A DNA stretch of 64,000 nucleotides from Polynucleobacter duraquae (GCF_000973625.1 NZ_CP007501.1:1178001-1242000); one strand, 5' to 3'; numbered from the stretch's first letter, positions 8,173-15,406 are shown. Notes: a model not told the origin generated them from the sequence alone. Translations and numbers: made by a program.

Positions 8173-8346
8173 ATGAATAACAAACAATTAGAAATCGAGG
8201 AAGACCAACTCCCTAAGTATGCATTTGAATTACAAAGCCACGAATTAGTCGAAGAGAGACTCATTTGGCAGCATCTAGCCAGAAGAAAAATTCATAAAAT
8301 GCAGCGGGAACAAGAATCAGACTCTCGTAAATCTAGACATGAATAA
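8173..8346 (+). CDS. small charged protein (57 aa)
   Basis: ATG 8173 to TAA 8346, with GAAGAG eight bases upstream as ribosome-binding site. The product is highly charged and predicted helical (MNNKQLEIEEDQLPKYAF then LVEERLIWQHLARRKIHKM). It ends 32 bp before the bactofilin gene in the same direction, so it may be co-transcribed with it. No family recognised. Confidence 0.5.
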   Translation: MNNKQLEIEEDQLPKYAFELQSHELVEERLIWQHLARRKIHKMQREQESDSRKSRHE

Positions 8347-8378
8347 TCTAAGCCTTAATCAACTCCGTGTGAGTAACT

Positions 8379-8804
8379 ATGTTTGATAGAAAACCATCTA
8401 GTTCACAACTGTCCTTTGTCAATGAAATTGGCTTAGGATCTAAAGTGCTTGGAAACCTCGAGGGCAATGGCAATATTCGGGTTTTGGGTCATTTTGTGGG
8501 CAACATTACAGAGGTAGCAGAGAGCAAAGCAACCCTAGTCATCGACAAAGATGGGGTTCTTACTGGCGACTTGCATTACACCAACCTGATTGTTGCTGGG
8601 ACGATTGAAGGCACTATTACCGTAGATGAGAAAATTGAGGTCTATCCTGGCGCTCTGATCCGCGGTGATATTCACTATAAATCAATTGATATCCATCCAA
8701 ACGCAAGAGTCAATGGGCTTCTCACTTGCGCAGTGTTAGATAAGAGCGCCCTTGACTCATCGGATGTGATTGCTTTTGAGCTCACCAAAAAGATCGCCTC
8801 ATAA
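8379..8804 (+). CDS. bactofilin (polymer-forming cytoskeletal protein)
   Basis: A 141-residue bactofilin-family protein. The core (about residues 15-120) is a right-handed beta-helix made of short repeats with regularly spaced Gly and hydrophobics (GNLEGNGNIRVLGHFVGNI; VAGTIEGTITVDEKIEVYPGALIRGDI). Bactofilins self-assemble into filaments without nucleotide and scaffold cell-shape, wall-synthesis or envelope proteins at the inner membrane. Flexible N- and C-terminal tails flank the core as usual. No M23 peptidase neighbour is present here, unlike in many bactofilin loci. Confidence 0.9.
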   Translation: MFDRKPSSSQLSFVNEIGLGSKVLGNLEGNGNIRVLGHFVGNITEVAESKATLVIDKDGVLTGDLHYTNLIVAGTIEGTITVDEKIEVYPGALIRGDIHYKSIDIHPNARVNGLLTCAVLDKSALDSSDVIAFELTKKIAS

Positions 8805-8840
8805 GCTACTAAGGTCAATTACTACTGCGGCCACCACTCA

Positions 8841-9257
8841 ATGGAATCCTCTATGACTTTTAGAATTTCGCCTAAAAATGAATTTCATATTACCGAGCGT
8901 ATGACCTACCGCAAAGACAATAAAGAGATTAAATGTGGTTTTCTGTGGAAAAGCGGAGCATTTATCACCGAAAATCCACCCAACTTTCTAGCGCAATATG
9001 ATGAGCATATTGGCATTAGTGTAGGCAGTTATGATTTTTCTGAAGTAAATCTCTCTAGTGAAGGCCAGCATCTCATTTACTTCTCAGAGACCACTCCCAA
9101 GGTTGAGCAAGCAACGCTCACCGAGATTTTTATGCACAGCAAGACCACTGATGATTTTGATATTGGCTTTCAACACAAAGGTTGGCAATTGGTCGATATG
9201 GATATCGTCATGTGGGGTGAGCTGTCGATTACGAGTCATCAGGACCATAGCAGTTAA
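8841..9257 (+). CDS. hypothetical protein (138 aa)
   Basis: Frame starting at ATG 8841 (MESSMTFRISP), with an in-frame ATG at 8853 as an alternative. The product is soluble, beta-rich and acidic (HIGISVGSYDFSEVNLSSEGQH...). No signal peptide, membrane span or recognised motif. It follows the bactofilin gene by 36 bp on the same strand and could be in one transcript with it, but nothing in the sequence ties its function to bactofilin. Confidence 0.6.
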   Translation: MESSMTFRISPKNEFHITERMTYRKDNKEIKCGFLWKSGAFITENPPNFLAQYDEHIGISVGSYDFSEVNLSSEGQHLIYFSETTPKVEQATLTEIFMHSKTTDDFDIGFQHKGWQLVDMDIVMWGELSITSHQDHSS

Positions 9258-9316
9258 TCGAGCACCTTTCTTTATGGAGCTTAGGGTTTAACTTCAAGGT
9301 CTGAACAACAATCAGA

Positions 9317-9859
9317 TTACTGGATTTGATGCACCTGATCCATTAAGCCATCAAAAATCTTTTCCATTTTCGAATTGGTTCCTCGTATACCAGCAATGAC
9401 AGCAGCGGCCCAGGCAAAATAATCTTGCTTACGCTGTAGATCCCAGCCCGCTGGCGGGGAGACCAAAATATCGCGTAGATTGCAAATCTTATCGGCAAGC
9501 TTAACTAGCTTAGCCTCATGACTCGCAAACGGAGCATGTTCAATTTGTAGGCGTTTACGCACGTCTTTGGCGAGTGATTTATCGTCGGTTAACTCTTTGA
9601 CAATCGCAGTCACTTTTTTACCAAATTTAGCGACTAATTCTTCTTCGGTCGTTTGCGTATCTTCAATGACATCATGCAATAAGGCTGCGCACAGCACATC
9701 CCAAGACATCACCCCACCCTCGTTCACCAAAACATTGACTAGCTCAATCGGGTGATTGATATATGGCGTAATTTGCGCATCTTTGCGCCGCTGATTTTTA
9801 TGCTTCTCTGCTGAAAATGCTAGAGCGTGGACAAAATGATTAATCATGATGTCATCCAT
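9317..9859 (-). CDS. Mesh1-type HD hydrolase, probable (p)ppGpp hydrolase
   Basis: The protein closely follows the hydrolase half of RelA/SpoT and the Mesh1 small alarmone hydrolases: FSAEKHKNQRRKD, TPYINHP (metal-binding His), LLHDVIEDT (HD pair), LTDDKSL, KLVKLADKICNLRD, and the C-terminal AGIRGTN. There is no synthetase, TGS or ACT domain, so it would only break down (p)ppGpp or a related nucleotide in the cytoplasm. I prefer ATG 9859 (MDDIMINHF) over the longer frame from 9895; ATG 9847 is also possible. Mn-dependent family. Confidence 0.85.
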   Translation of the reverse strand: MDDIMINHFVHALAFSAEKHKNQRRKDAQITPYINHPIELVNVLVNEGGVMSWDVLCAALLHDVIEDTQTTEEELVAKFGKKVTAIVKELTDDKSLAKDVRKRLQIEHAPFASHEAKLVKLADKICNLRDILVSPPAGWDLQRKQDYFAWAAAVIAGIRGTNSKMEKIFDGLMDQVHQIQ

Positions 9860-10036
9860 TATAGGCACTGCAATTGAGCTTTTCCATTCGCCCATATGCC
9901 ACAGTCATGTCACTAATCAAGCTACTCAATACTGACTTGGCCAATGACTGCGCCAGGCTTTTGTAAGGCTTCTGCACGGCGCGCGACATACTCCGAATTT
10001 TTTGATCCCAGTAAGCCTGTTTGCTTATCAACACTA

Positions 10037-10198
10037 TTACTTAATATTTTTAGGTTTAAAGCCTAGACAGGCAATGTTGGTATTTGCCAAAACTTGAGCG
10101 TCTGGAGTTGTCTTAGACTTAATTTCGTATAGCTTGCAGCCATAGGGAAACCTCTTGTCCCAGGTAATGTAGAAAAATTGACATTCTTTACAGTTCAT
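10037..10198 (-). CDS. small cysteine-containing protein (53 aa), conserved family
   Basis: ATG 10198 to TAA 10037. The sequence MNCKECQFFYITWDKRFPYGC has a CxxC pair, a Tyr-x-Thr-Trp-x-x-x-Phe-Pro-Tyr-Gly-Cys block and a fourth cysteine near residue 44 (NIACLGF). I recall this pattern from short conserved proteobacterial proteins, some labelled 'uracil-DNA glycosylase' in databases without evidence. Four cysteines could bind zinc or form disulfides. It lies upstream of the HD hydrolase gene on the same strand. Function unknown. Confidence 0.65.
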   Translation of the reverse strand: MNCKECQFFYITWDKRFPYGCKLYEIKSKTTPDAQVLANTNIACLGFKPKNIK

Positions 10199-10252
10199 GT
10201 TGCAACCATAACATCAAGCCTTAAGTGGCCTCAAATATCACAAGCTCAAATG

Positions 10253-10317
10253 AAAAAACCACCCGAAGGTGGTTTTGGTGTTTCTTGGTGGCCCGGGGCG
10301 GAATCGAACCAGGGCCT
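10253..10317 (-). repeat. tRNA-Phe 3'-end + terminator repeat, copy 1
   Basis: On the minus strand this reads the T-loop, acceptor strand and CCA of a tRNA-Phe gene (GGTTCGATTCCGCCCCGGGC, then CACCA; 10311-10286), followed by AAGAAACACCAA and a terminator hairpin ACCACC-TTCG-GGTGGT with a T run. It matches copy 2 over 65 bp with one mismatch. Only the 3' end of the tRNA is present, so this is not a functional tRNA. It looks like an attachment-site remnant. Confidence 0.85.
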
Positions 10318-10332
10318 AGGATGTTCTTAAAT

Positions 10333-10656
10333 CTATTTACAGTTTTTTCTGTCCATCAGGTCAGAAAGCCGCATCATTCTTGTATCCGCTGCCGCTATAG
10401 CTTCGTTAGCATTGCTGTAGGTGGCAATTATGCCGATTGGAAAGAAAATTGCGGCGGCAGTATTTGTGCCTGTTACACCTTTTACATCTTCGGCATCCTT
10501 TTTAGCTTTTTCAGCATGTCTATACTCTTCTTTGAGTGACTCGCAGGATAAATCTTTATCTGAAAGTCTTGTTGTCTCAATGACCTTTGGGGTCGAGCAG
10601 CCACCGATCAAACCAACGAAAAACAAAACGAGCGCCAAGCGAGTAGTTGTATTCAT
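10333..10656 (-). CDS. small lipoprotein of unknown function
   Basis: A 107-residue frame starting MNTTTRLALVLFFVGLIGGCS, a lipoprotein signal with lipobox LIGGC (Cys20), so it is probably lipid-anchored in the envelope. The mature part has a charged helix (LKEEYRHAEKAKKDAEDVKG), then a hydrophobic AAAIFFPIGIIATYS segment followed by ANEAIAAADTRM. It resembles general small envelope lipoproteins; no defined function. It is the only gene between tRNA-end repeats copies 1 and 2 and has the same orientation as the repeats, filling almost the whole interval, like a gene cassette. Confidence 0.75.
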   Translation of the reverse strand: MNTTTRLALVLFFVGLIGGCSTPKVIETTRLSDKDLSCESLKEEYRHAEKAKKDAEDVKGVTGTNTAAAIFFPIGIIATYSNANEAIAAADTRMMRLSDLMDRKNCK

Positions 10657-10736
10657 TCATATTTCCAATATAAAAAATTAGGTTAGCTTAGGTATTGACT
10701 TAAATTAATAGGGAAATACCCGTCTCTACTCAAAAG

Positions 10737-10801
10737 AAAAAACCACCCGAAGGTGGTCTTGGTGTTTCTTGGTGGCCCGGGGCGGAATCGAACCAGGGCC
10801 T
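10737..10801 (-). repeat. tRNA-Phe 3'-end + terminator repeat, copy 2
   Basis: Same 65-bp unit as copy 1 with one base different. The minus strand again reads T-loop, acceptor strand, CCA and a hairpin terminator. Beyond it (10802-10830) the sequence is not tRNA-Phe but has a D-arm/anticodon-arm look (TAGTCTAGGGGTAGGATGAG). The stop codon of the brnA-like gene lies in that segment. The two bases of the T-stem are changed relative to copy 3, so no intact tRNA can form. Confidence 0.85.
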
Positions 10802-10827
10802 CAGGAGATTCTCATCCTACCCCTAGA

Positions 10828-11046
10828 CTACTTCCAGCTAAGGTTCAATTTCTTATGCGAAGTAGCGCAATCTCTCAAATAAAGATTAATGAGGCTTTGA
10901 TAAGGAATACCTACCTCTTTTGATACAGATTTAAAGTAGTTCACTGAATCCTCATCCAATCTAATGGTTATAGGCTTCTTAAGCATGGAAGCATATGGGT
11001 TTTTACGTGCTTTTGAGAAATCATATTCTTTACGCATCTTCATCAC
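10828..11046 (-). CDS. brnA: BrnA-type antitoxin (ribbon-helix-helix)
   Basis: A 72-residue basic protein. The N-terminus (KEYDFSKARKNPYASMLKK) binds the toxin in BrnA-type antitoxins, and the C-terminal part (PITIRLDEDSVNYFKSVSKEVGIPYQSLINLYLRD) is a typical BrnA ribbon-helix-helix DNA-binding domain. It follows brnT with two bases between them, the usual toxin-first BrnTA order. Antitoxin and complex repress the promoter; a palindrome over the brnT start is the probable operator. Its stop codon lies in tRNA-like sequence next to repeat copy 2. Confidence 0.85.
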   Translation of the reverse strand: MMKMRKEYDFSKARKNPYASMLKKPITIRLDEDSVNYFKSVSKEVGIPYQSLINLYLRDCATSHKKLNLSWK

Positions 11047-11048
11047 CT

Positions 11049-11327
11049 TTAATAAGCTTTTGACTCTTTAGGACTTGCCTTGCGAGCCGAAATAATACGA
11101 ACAACATTACCCTCGCTACGATAGCAATGGCAAACCAAAATCACTCGAAGAGAATGACTTACTCCCAAGAGAATAAATCTGTCTTCATCCTCCGAATGAT
11201 CGGGATCAGAAATTAACTTGGCACTTTCATCATAAAACACTGATTTAGCCTCTTCAAATGAAATGCCGTGTTTTTTCAGATTGGCTGAAGCTTTTCTGGG
11301 CTCCCATTCAAATCGCAGTGAAGTCAT
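11049..11327 (-). CDS. brnT: BrnT-type ribonuclease toxin
   Basis: Matches the BrnT (DUF497) pattern: FEWEPRKASANLKKHGISFEEA, a central SDPDHSEDEDRFILLG block and the C-terminal VVRIISARKASPKE. BrnT is a RelE-fold mRNA-cleaving toxin neutralised by BrnA. ATG 11327 (MTSLRFEWE) fits the family start; a longer frame from 11342 would run through the palindromic operator. No Shine-Dalgarno precedes 11327, and a -10-like TACAAT lies so close that the transcript may be leaderless. The pair sits between repeat copies 2 and 3. Confidence 0.88.
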   Translation of the reverse strand: MTSLRFEWEPRKASANLKKHGISFEEAKSVFYDESAKLISDPDHSEDEDRFILLGVSHSLRVILVCHCYRSEGNVVRIISARKASPKESKAY

Positions 11328-11344
11328 ATGTACATTGTACATAT
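11326..11344. promoter_or_regulatory. perfect palindrome at the brnT start, candidate BrnA operator/promoter
   Basis: ATATGTACA-T-TGTACATAT, a 19-bp palindrome with 9-bp perfect arms, overlaps the start codon of brnT. On the minus strand TTGCTT and TACAAT are spaced by 17 bp and could be the -35 and -10 boxes, with the -10 inside the palindrome. Binding here would block transcription, fitting known BrnTA autoregulation. Confidence 0.65.
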
Positions 11345-11411
11345 ATCAATTGGAGCAAGCAACTAGGGTTAAAAATCTTTGGTCATGGCACCCTATCCGC
11401 TAGCCCAAATA

Positions 11412-11516
11412 CCAAAACCACCCGAAGGTGGTTTTGGTATTTCTTGGTGGCCCGGGGCGGAATCGAACCACCGACACAAGGATTTTCAATCCCCCACTCA
11501 CCCAGCCTGAATGGCC
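11412..11516 (-). repeat. tRNA-Phe 3'-half + terminator repeat, copy 3 (degenerate tRNA-Phe)
   Basis: Shares 57 bp with copy 1 (11414-11470, one mismatch) and extends further into the tRNA: the anticodon arm with GAA anticodon (GGGGATTGAAAATCC) and variable region GTGTCGGTGG are readable on the minus strand from about 11495. The 5' acceptor strand and D-arm are lost; only GGCC remains near 11513-11516. So this is a tRNA-Phe pseudogene, 5'-truncated, with its terminator. A working tRNA-Phe gene must exist elsewhere. Confidence 0.8.
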
Positions 11517-11526
11517 AATAGAAGAC

Positions 11527-13179
11527 CTAGCCTTTATTCTTCGCCTTTTCTCCACCATGCTCTAAGAGCAGCTTCAGCATATTGCCTTGCAAGGTTGTGA
11601 CATTGTCTGGATTCTCAGCAAATTTACTGAGTTCTTGGCGATCCGACACACTGACAATTTGCTGTAGTTTTGAGATCGTGATCTTCAGTTGCTCTGCGGC
11701 AAGTTCAGGATGTTTAGATAAAAACTCTAGGCTCATTTCTCCTGAAACGCCCTTACCCTTAGGGTCTTTCGCATCCTCATCGGGAGCATGCTCTAAGCCC
11801 ATTTCAACTTTGGCTTTTTCAAGTAAGCGCTTGAGTTCCCCTTGAGTTAAGTGCAGACGCTTAGCTTCAGCCTCAATGAGCTCTTGCTCATCAGGTGAAA
11901 TCACACCATCCTCTAGCATGTGATAGAGCTCATTCATCATACTTTCACGCTCAATGCGTAACTGGTCACTTAAGGCTGATGACAAAATCGCCGCCGGAAT
12001 CGCAAAAATACCAATCCCCAAGAGCGCTATCACAATCGTCACCGCTCTACCTGCTGGGGTAATAGGTGAGATATCGCCATAACCCACGCTGGCTAAAGTA
12101 ATCACAGACCAATAAATCGCTTGCGGAATATTTTCAAACTTATCGGGCTGAGCTTCATGCTCAAAGACATAGCCCAAGCAGGCAGCAAGCATAACAAGTA
12201 AGAGCAAAATGAAAACCGCCGCCTTCATGACAGGCCACTCGCGCTTAATCACAGTAAATAACGATTGAGTGGCGCCAGAATAACGCGCTAATTTCAGTAA
12301 ACGCATCAATCTGAAGACTCGCAAGAAGCGCAAATCGAAGAGGTGATGGAGGAAATGCTCTAAATAAAATGGCAGAATCGCCAAGAGATCAATGATGCCT
12401 GTCGGCGTGCTTGCGCAGCGCAGACGCCCCTTTAACCATCCTTGGAACCTCGGATCCTCAGGAGCACTATAGATCCGCATGAAATATTCTGTAGAGAAGA
12501 TCAATACCGCAATGGTATCGAGAATAATAAACTCAGAATGCAGGTGGTAATAAATACTTTGAACAGATTCAAAGATGACAGCGAGCACTGACACAATCAC
12601 CCAAGTCACAATAAACATATCAAAGATCTGATGCAGATTACCGCTTGTTGGTGTTTCATTTACTAAAGCATAAATTTTGTAACGAAATGATTTGTCTTTG
12701 TTTTTTTCTAAAAATTCGTTAACTGCTGGCGCTAAAGCGCGAAATAGTTTTAATAAGCGCAATAAACGCAGAGCTCTTAAAGCACGCAAGTCAGCATCTA
12801 AGAAAGCGCCTAAATAAAATGGCAAGATTGCTAATAAGTCAATAATGGCAAAAGGGCTCTTGAAGTAAGCAAGGCGCGGATACTTGGCAGAGCTAAATGC
12901 AGGGTCTTCCGGTGCTACATAAAGCCGCAGTAGATACTCAATCGTAAAGATACCGAGTGAGACCACATCAAAGATATGAAATAGCTGTTCCCGCGTTTCA
13001 TAAATGACTGGGATATGCTCAAGGACTAACCCAGCCATATTGAGCACAATCATATAAGTGATGAAGCGCTCAAACTGATTGCAATAATTATGTTTAATCT
13101 GATGATTGAAAAATAGATCAAATATTCGCTTGCGGATCTGCAAGTTCAAGCTACCAAGAGAAGTTGACTGGAGATTCAT
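11527..13179 (-). CDS. voltage-gated potassium channel with two tandem voltage-sensor domains
   Basis: A 550-residue protein. Voltage sensor 1 spans about residues 36-150 and sensor 2 about 183-300; they are internal repeats offset by exactly 150 residues (YVAPEDP/YSAPEDP and AIIDLLAILPFYL/GIIDLLAILPFYL). Each has an arginine-rich S4 (LRALRALRLLRLLKLFR; LRFLRVFRLMRLLKLAR). Only one pore follows (about 318-405) with filter SVGYGD at 364-369, so potassium selectivity is expected. A soluble C-terminal tail of about 145 residues, partly coiled, ends the protein. Typical bacterial Kv proteins have one sensor and one pore, so this layout is unusual. Start overlaps the upstream gene by 4 bp. Confidence 0.9.
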   Translation of the reverse strand: MNLQSTSLGSLNLQIRKRIFDLFFNHQIKHNYCNQFERFITYMIVLNMAGLVLEHIPVIYETREQLFHIFDVVSLGIFTIEYLLRLYVAPEDPAFSSAKYPRLAYFKSPFAIIDLLAILPFYLGAFLDADLRALRALRLLRLLKLFRALAPAVNEFLEKNKDKSFRYKIYALVNETPTSGNLHQIFDMFIVTWVIVSVLAVIFESVQSIYYHLHSEFIILDTIAVLIFSTEYFMRIYSAPEDPRFQGWLKGRLRCASTPTGIIDLLAILPFYLEHFLHHLFDLRFLRVFRLMRLLKLARYSGATQSLFTVIKREWPVMKAAVFILLLLVMLAACLGYVFEHEAQPDKFENIPQAIYWSVITLASVGYGDISPITPAGRAVTIVIALLGIGIFAIPAAILSSALSDQLRIERESMMNELYHMLEDGVISPDEQELIEAEAKRLHLTQGELKRLLEKAKVEMGLEHAPDEDAKDPKGKGVSGEMSLEFLSKHPELAAEQLKITISKLQQIVSVSDRQELSKFAENPDNVTTLQGNMLKLLLEHGGEKAKNKG

Positions 13180-13739
13180 AATTTAAATTCTCCAATTTTG
13201 ACTAGGTAATAACCGGTATCGCAAAGACTTAAGCGAATATTTAAGCCACTGATCAGTTTTTCACCAGGCTCTAGCGGGGATATCCCGGGAGGTCCCGCGG
13301 GATTGATAGTCATTTTTTCAAAAATAAAGGCCCCGCTAGTTAGCAGATCTTTTTTATTACATTTCATAGCATATGCTGGGCCATCTGGTTTTAAGAGATT
13401 GGTATAGCTCTCAAAAGGACCTTTGGCTGCAAAAAGGGCTTCAACGCAATTTTTCCATTGATTTATTTTGGAGCCTTTAATAAATTTACTATCTTCATCG
13501 ATGGGTTTACATGCTTCAGGCTGAATCGGTTCATTAGCTTCGAACTTACTAGATAACTCTCCAAACCATGCGATCATCGCTTCGCCATTATCTTGAGATG
13601 CTGCAACCTTGTTACCGTTTTGATAATTGCCATAGCCGAGATAGGACACCAGAAACACGTTGGCGCACAAGGCGATGATAAAGATGAAGTCCGAGATGCG
13701 CATCCCTCTAAATAGACTTTGGATATTCTTGCCCAACAC
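13176..13739 (-). CDS. membrane-anchored hypothetical protein coupled to the channel gene
   Basis: A 187-residue protein with one membrane segment near residues 16-36 (DFIFIIALCANVFLVSYLGY) and a soluble domain that would face the periplasm, containing five cysteines (residues 78, 98, 125 and others) that could form disulfides. No family recognised. Its stop overlaps the ATG of the channel gene (ATGA), indicating coupled translation and suggesting it is an accessory subunit or shares the channel's regulation. This link is an inference from position only. Confidence 0.7.
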   Translation of the reverse strand: MLGKNIQSLFRGMRISDFIFIIALCANVFLVSYLGYGNYQNGNKVAASQDNGEAMIAWFGELSSKFEANEPIQPEACKPIDEDSKFIKGSKINQWKNCVEALFAAKGPFESYTNLLKPDGPAYAMKCNKKDLLTSGAFIFEKMTINPAGPPGISPLEPGEKLISGLNIRLSLCDTGYYLVKIGEFKL

Positions 13740-13850
13740 GCTCTCCCAGCTTTTGCTTGATTAAGGCGACTATCTTGCCGCCTTTAATTCCTGTATATTC
13801 AATTTTGGAGCCACTATGACTCTACTAAGACAGCCATTCGGGGATTATCA

Positions 13851-14030
13851 ATGTTTTTCCAAACGCTACTGCAAAGTTTAATCAAGAAAAAGAAAACCAA
13901 ACCTGCTGAGTCTTCTCAAGATTTATCCCCAATGGCTCAGAACATAATGCAAAAACTGGCTGAACACGATAAAAACAAGGGTTTATCCCCAGATAACACT
14001 AAAAACTCAGATACTCCAGCCAATAAATAG
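13851..14030 (+). CDS. small lysine/serine-rich protein (59 aa)
   Basis: ATG 13851, with GGGGA seven bases upstream as ribosome-binding site, to TAG 14030. The product begins MFFQTLLQSLIKKKKTKPAE, then a hydrophilic tail containing LSP twice. It is probably a short soluble or peripheral protein. It lies 38 bp before the exonuclease gene in the same direction. No family recognised. Confidence 0.45.
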   Translation: MFFQTLLQSLIKKKKTKPAESSQDLSPMAQNIMQKLAEHDKNKGLSPDNTKNSDTPANK

Positions 14031-14068
14031 GCGCTTTGGCTTTTTGCCATTCTCTTTTTAAGATTTTT

Positions 14069-14725
14069 ATGACCCAAGCCATTATTTTTGATGTTGAAGC
14101 TACTGATAAGACGGATGCCGTCATTATTGAAGCGGCCTCATTAGATGTCACCTCTATTAATCCATTATCTGTTGGTAATCCCTGGGTACAACGTTACAAC
14201 CCAGGCAAACCGATTAGCCTAGGTGCACTAGCAACCCACCACATCATGGATGAAGAGCTAGTAGACTGCCCATCTAGCAGCTCGTTCAAATTACCTACTG
14301 GTATTCAATACATCATCGGTCATAGCGTTGATTTTGATTGGGAGGCCATTGGTAAACCGGATGTCAAACGCATTTGCACTCTGGCGCTTGCTCGCAGTCT
14401 TTGGCCGGATCTAGATAGTCACACCCAAAGTGCCCTGCTCTATCACTTTGAACGTTCGACTGCTAGAGAGCAACTGCGTGATGCACACAGCGCGTTAGCT
14501 GATGTCTGGATCTGCTCTAAGATATTAGGGCACATTATTGATCGCTTGCACCCGAGCTCTTTGGATGCCTTATGGGAAATGTCAGAAAAAGCACGCATTC
14601 CGACGATCATGCCTTTTGGTAAACACAAAGGTGAATTAATCAGTCAAGTGCCATCCGATTACAAGCAATGGATGCTGCGTCAAGACAATGTCTCTGAGTA
14701 CCTTCGTAAGGCCTTACAGGCTTAA
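14069..14725 (+). CDS. DEDDh 3'-5' exonuclease, ExoX-like, with DUF3820-type tail
   Basis: The N-terminus IIFDVEATDK contains the ExoI motif D-x-E; HSVDFDWEAI matches ExoII, and REQLRDAHSALADVW gives the ExoIII H-x4-D. This is the DnaQ-like fold of exodeoxyribonuclease X. The C-terminal part (about residues 175-219, PFGKHKGELISQVPSDYKQWML) is a DUF3820-like domain that follows ExoX in many proteobacteria. I chose ATG 14069 (MTQAIIFD) because the fold begins there; a longer frame from 14036 adds 11 unlikely residues. Probable role: DNA repair in the cytoplasm. Confidence 0.87.
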   Translation: MTQAIIFDVEATDKTDAVIIEAASLDVTSINPLSVGNPWVQRYNPGKPISLGALATHHIMDEELVDCPSSSSFKLPTGIQYIIGHSVDFDWEAIGKPDVKRICTLALARSLWPDLDSHTQSALLYHFERSTAREQLRDAHSALADVWICSKILGHIIDRLHPSSLDALWEMSEKARIPTIMPFGKHKGELISQVPSDYKQWMLRQDNVSEYLRKALQA

Positions 14726-14756
14726 GTTTTTTAAGCTCTATTAAGCTCTAATTAAT

Positions 14757-15299
14757 TTAGTGCTTCTGATGCGCTGAGGCTACGAGCTTTTCTGTATAGG
14801 CAATCGCGAGAGCTGAAAATACAAAAGTCATGTGAATGACGGTTTGCCACAGCAAAGTTTTTTCATCATGCGAAGATGCATTAATAAAGGTCTTGAGCAA
14901 ATGAATCGATGAGATACCAATAATTGCCGTTGCCAGCTTCACCTTAAGTACGCCTGCATTGACATGCGATAGCCACTCAGGTTGATCTGGATGATTCTCC
15001 AGCTCTAAACGAGAAACAAAGGTTTCCCAACCGCCGACGATGACCATCACCAGCAAATTAGAGATCATCACCACATCAATCAAACCCAACACAATGAGCA
15101 TGAGTGCGGTTTCTGTCATGTTTTTCTCTGACATCATGCTGATGAGATGTGCCAACTCTAACCAGAACTGCCAAACATAAACGCCTTGGGCTACGATTAA
15201 GCCAATATAGAGTGGCGCTTGCAACCAACGGGACATGAATATCCAGCGCGGTAAAGGGCGTAATTTCTTATCTAAAAAGGTTTGTTTGTCTTCAGTCAT
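14757..15299 (-). CDS. UPF0114 (YqhA) family membrane protein
   Basis: A 180-residue inner-membrane protein with four hydrophobic segments (about residues 25-50, 65-90, 115-138, 150-172) and the family features [39 protein letters not shown] and [19 protein letters not shown]. This matches the TIGR00645/YqhA family, whose biochemical role is not established. Single gene, convergent with the exonuclease gene. Confidence 0.9.
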   Translation of the reverse strand: MTEDKQTFLDKKLRPLPRWIFMSRWLQAPLYIGLIVAQGVYVWQFWLELAHLISMMSEKNMTETALMLIVLGLIDVVMISNLLVMVIVGGWETFVSRLELENHPDQPEWLSHVNAGVLKVKLATAIIGISSIHLLKTFINASSHDEKTLLWQTVIHMTFVFSALAIAYTEKLVASAHQKH

Positions 15300-15406
15300 A
15301 GCGTCATTTTAACGATATTTAAGGCATTTCTATTACATATAAATACCTAGTTTCTTGCGTCATTATGCTGAAATATTGATCTCTTTGCTTTGCCTTGCCT
15401 TTGGCA

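Noticed and set aside
9852..10034. 60-codon frame between the cysteine protein and the HD hydrolase, starting with GTG
   Set aside because: Overlaps the start of the hydrolase gene in another frame, no recognisable pattern and no ribosome-binding site; probably a chance frame.
11412..11516. A functional tRNA-Phe gene at repeat copy 3
   Set aside because: The anticodon arm and 3' end are good, but the 5' acceptor strand (GGCCATT vs CCGGGCC) pairs only partly and the D-arm is missing.
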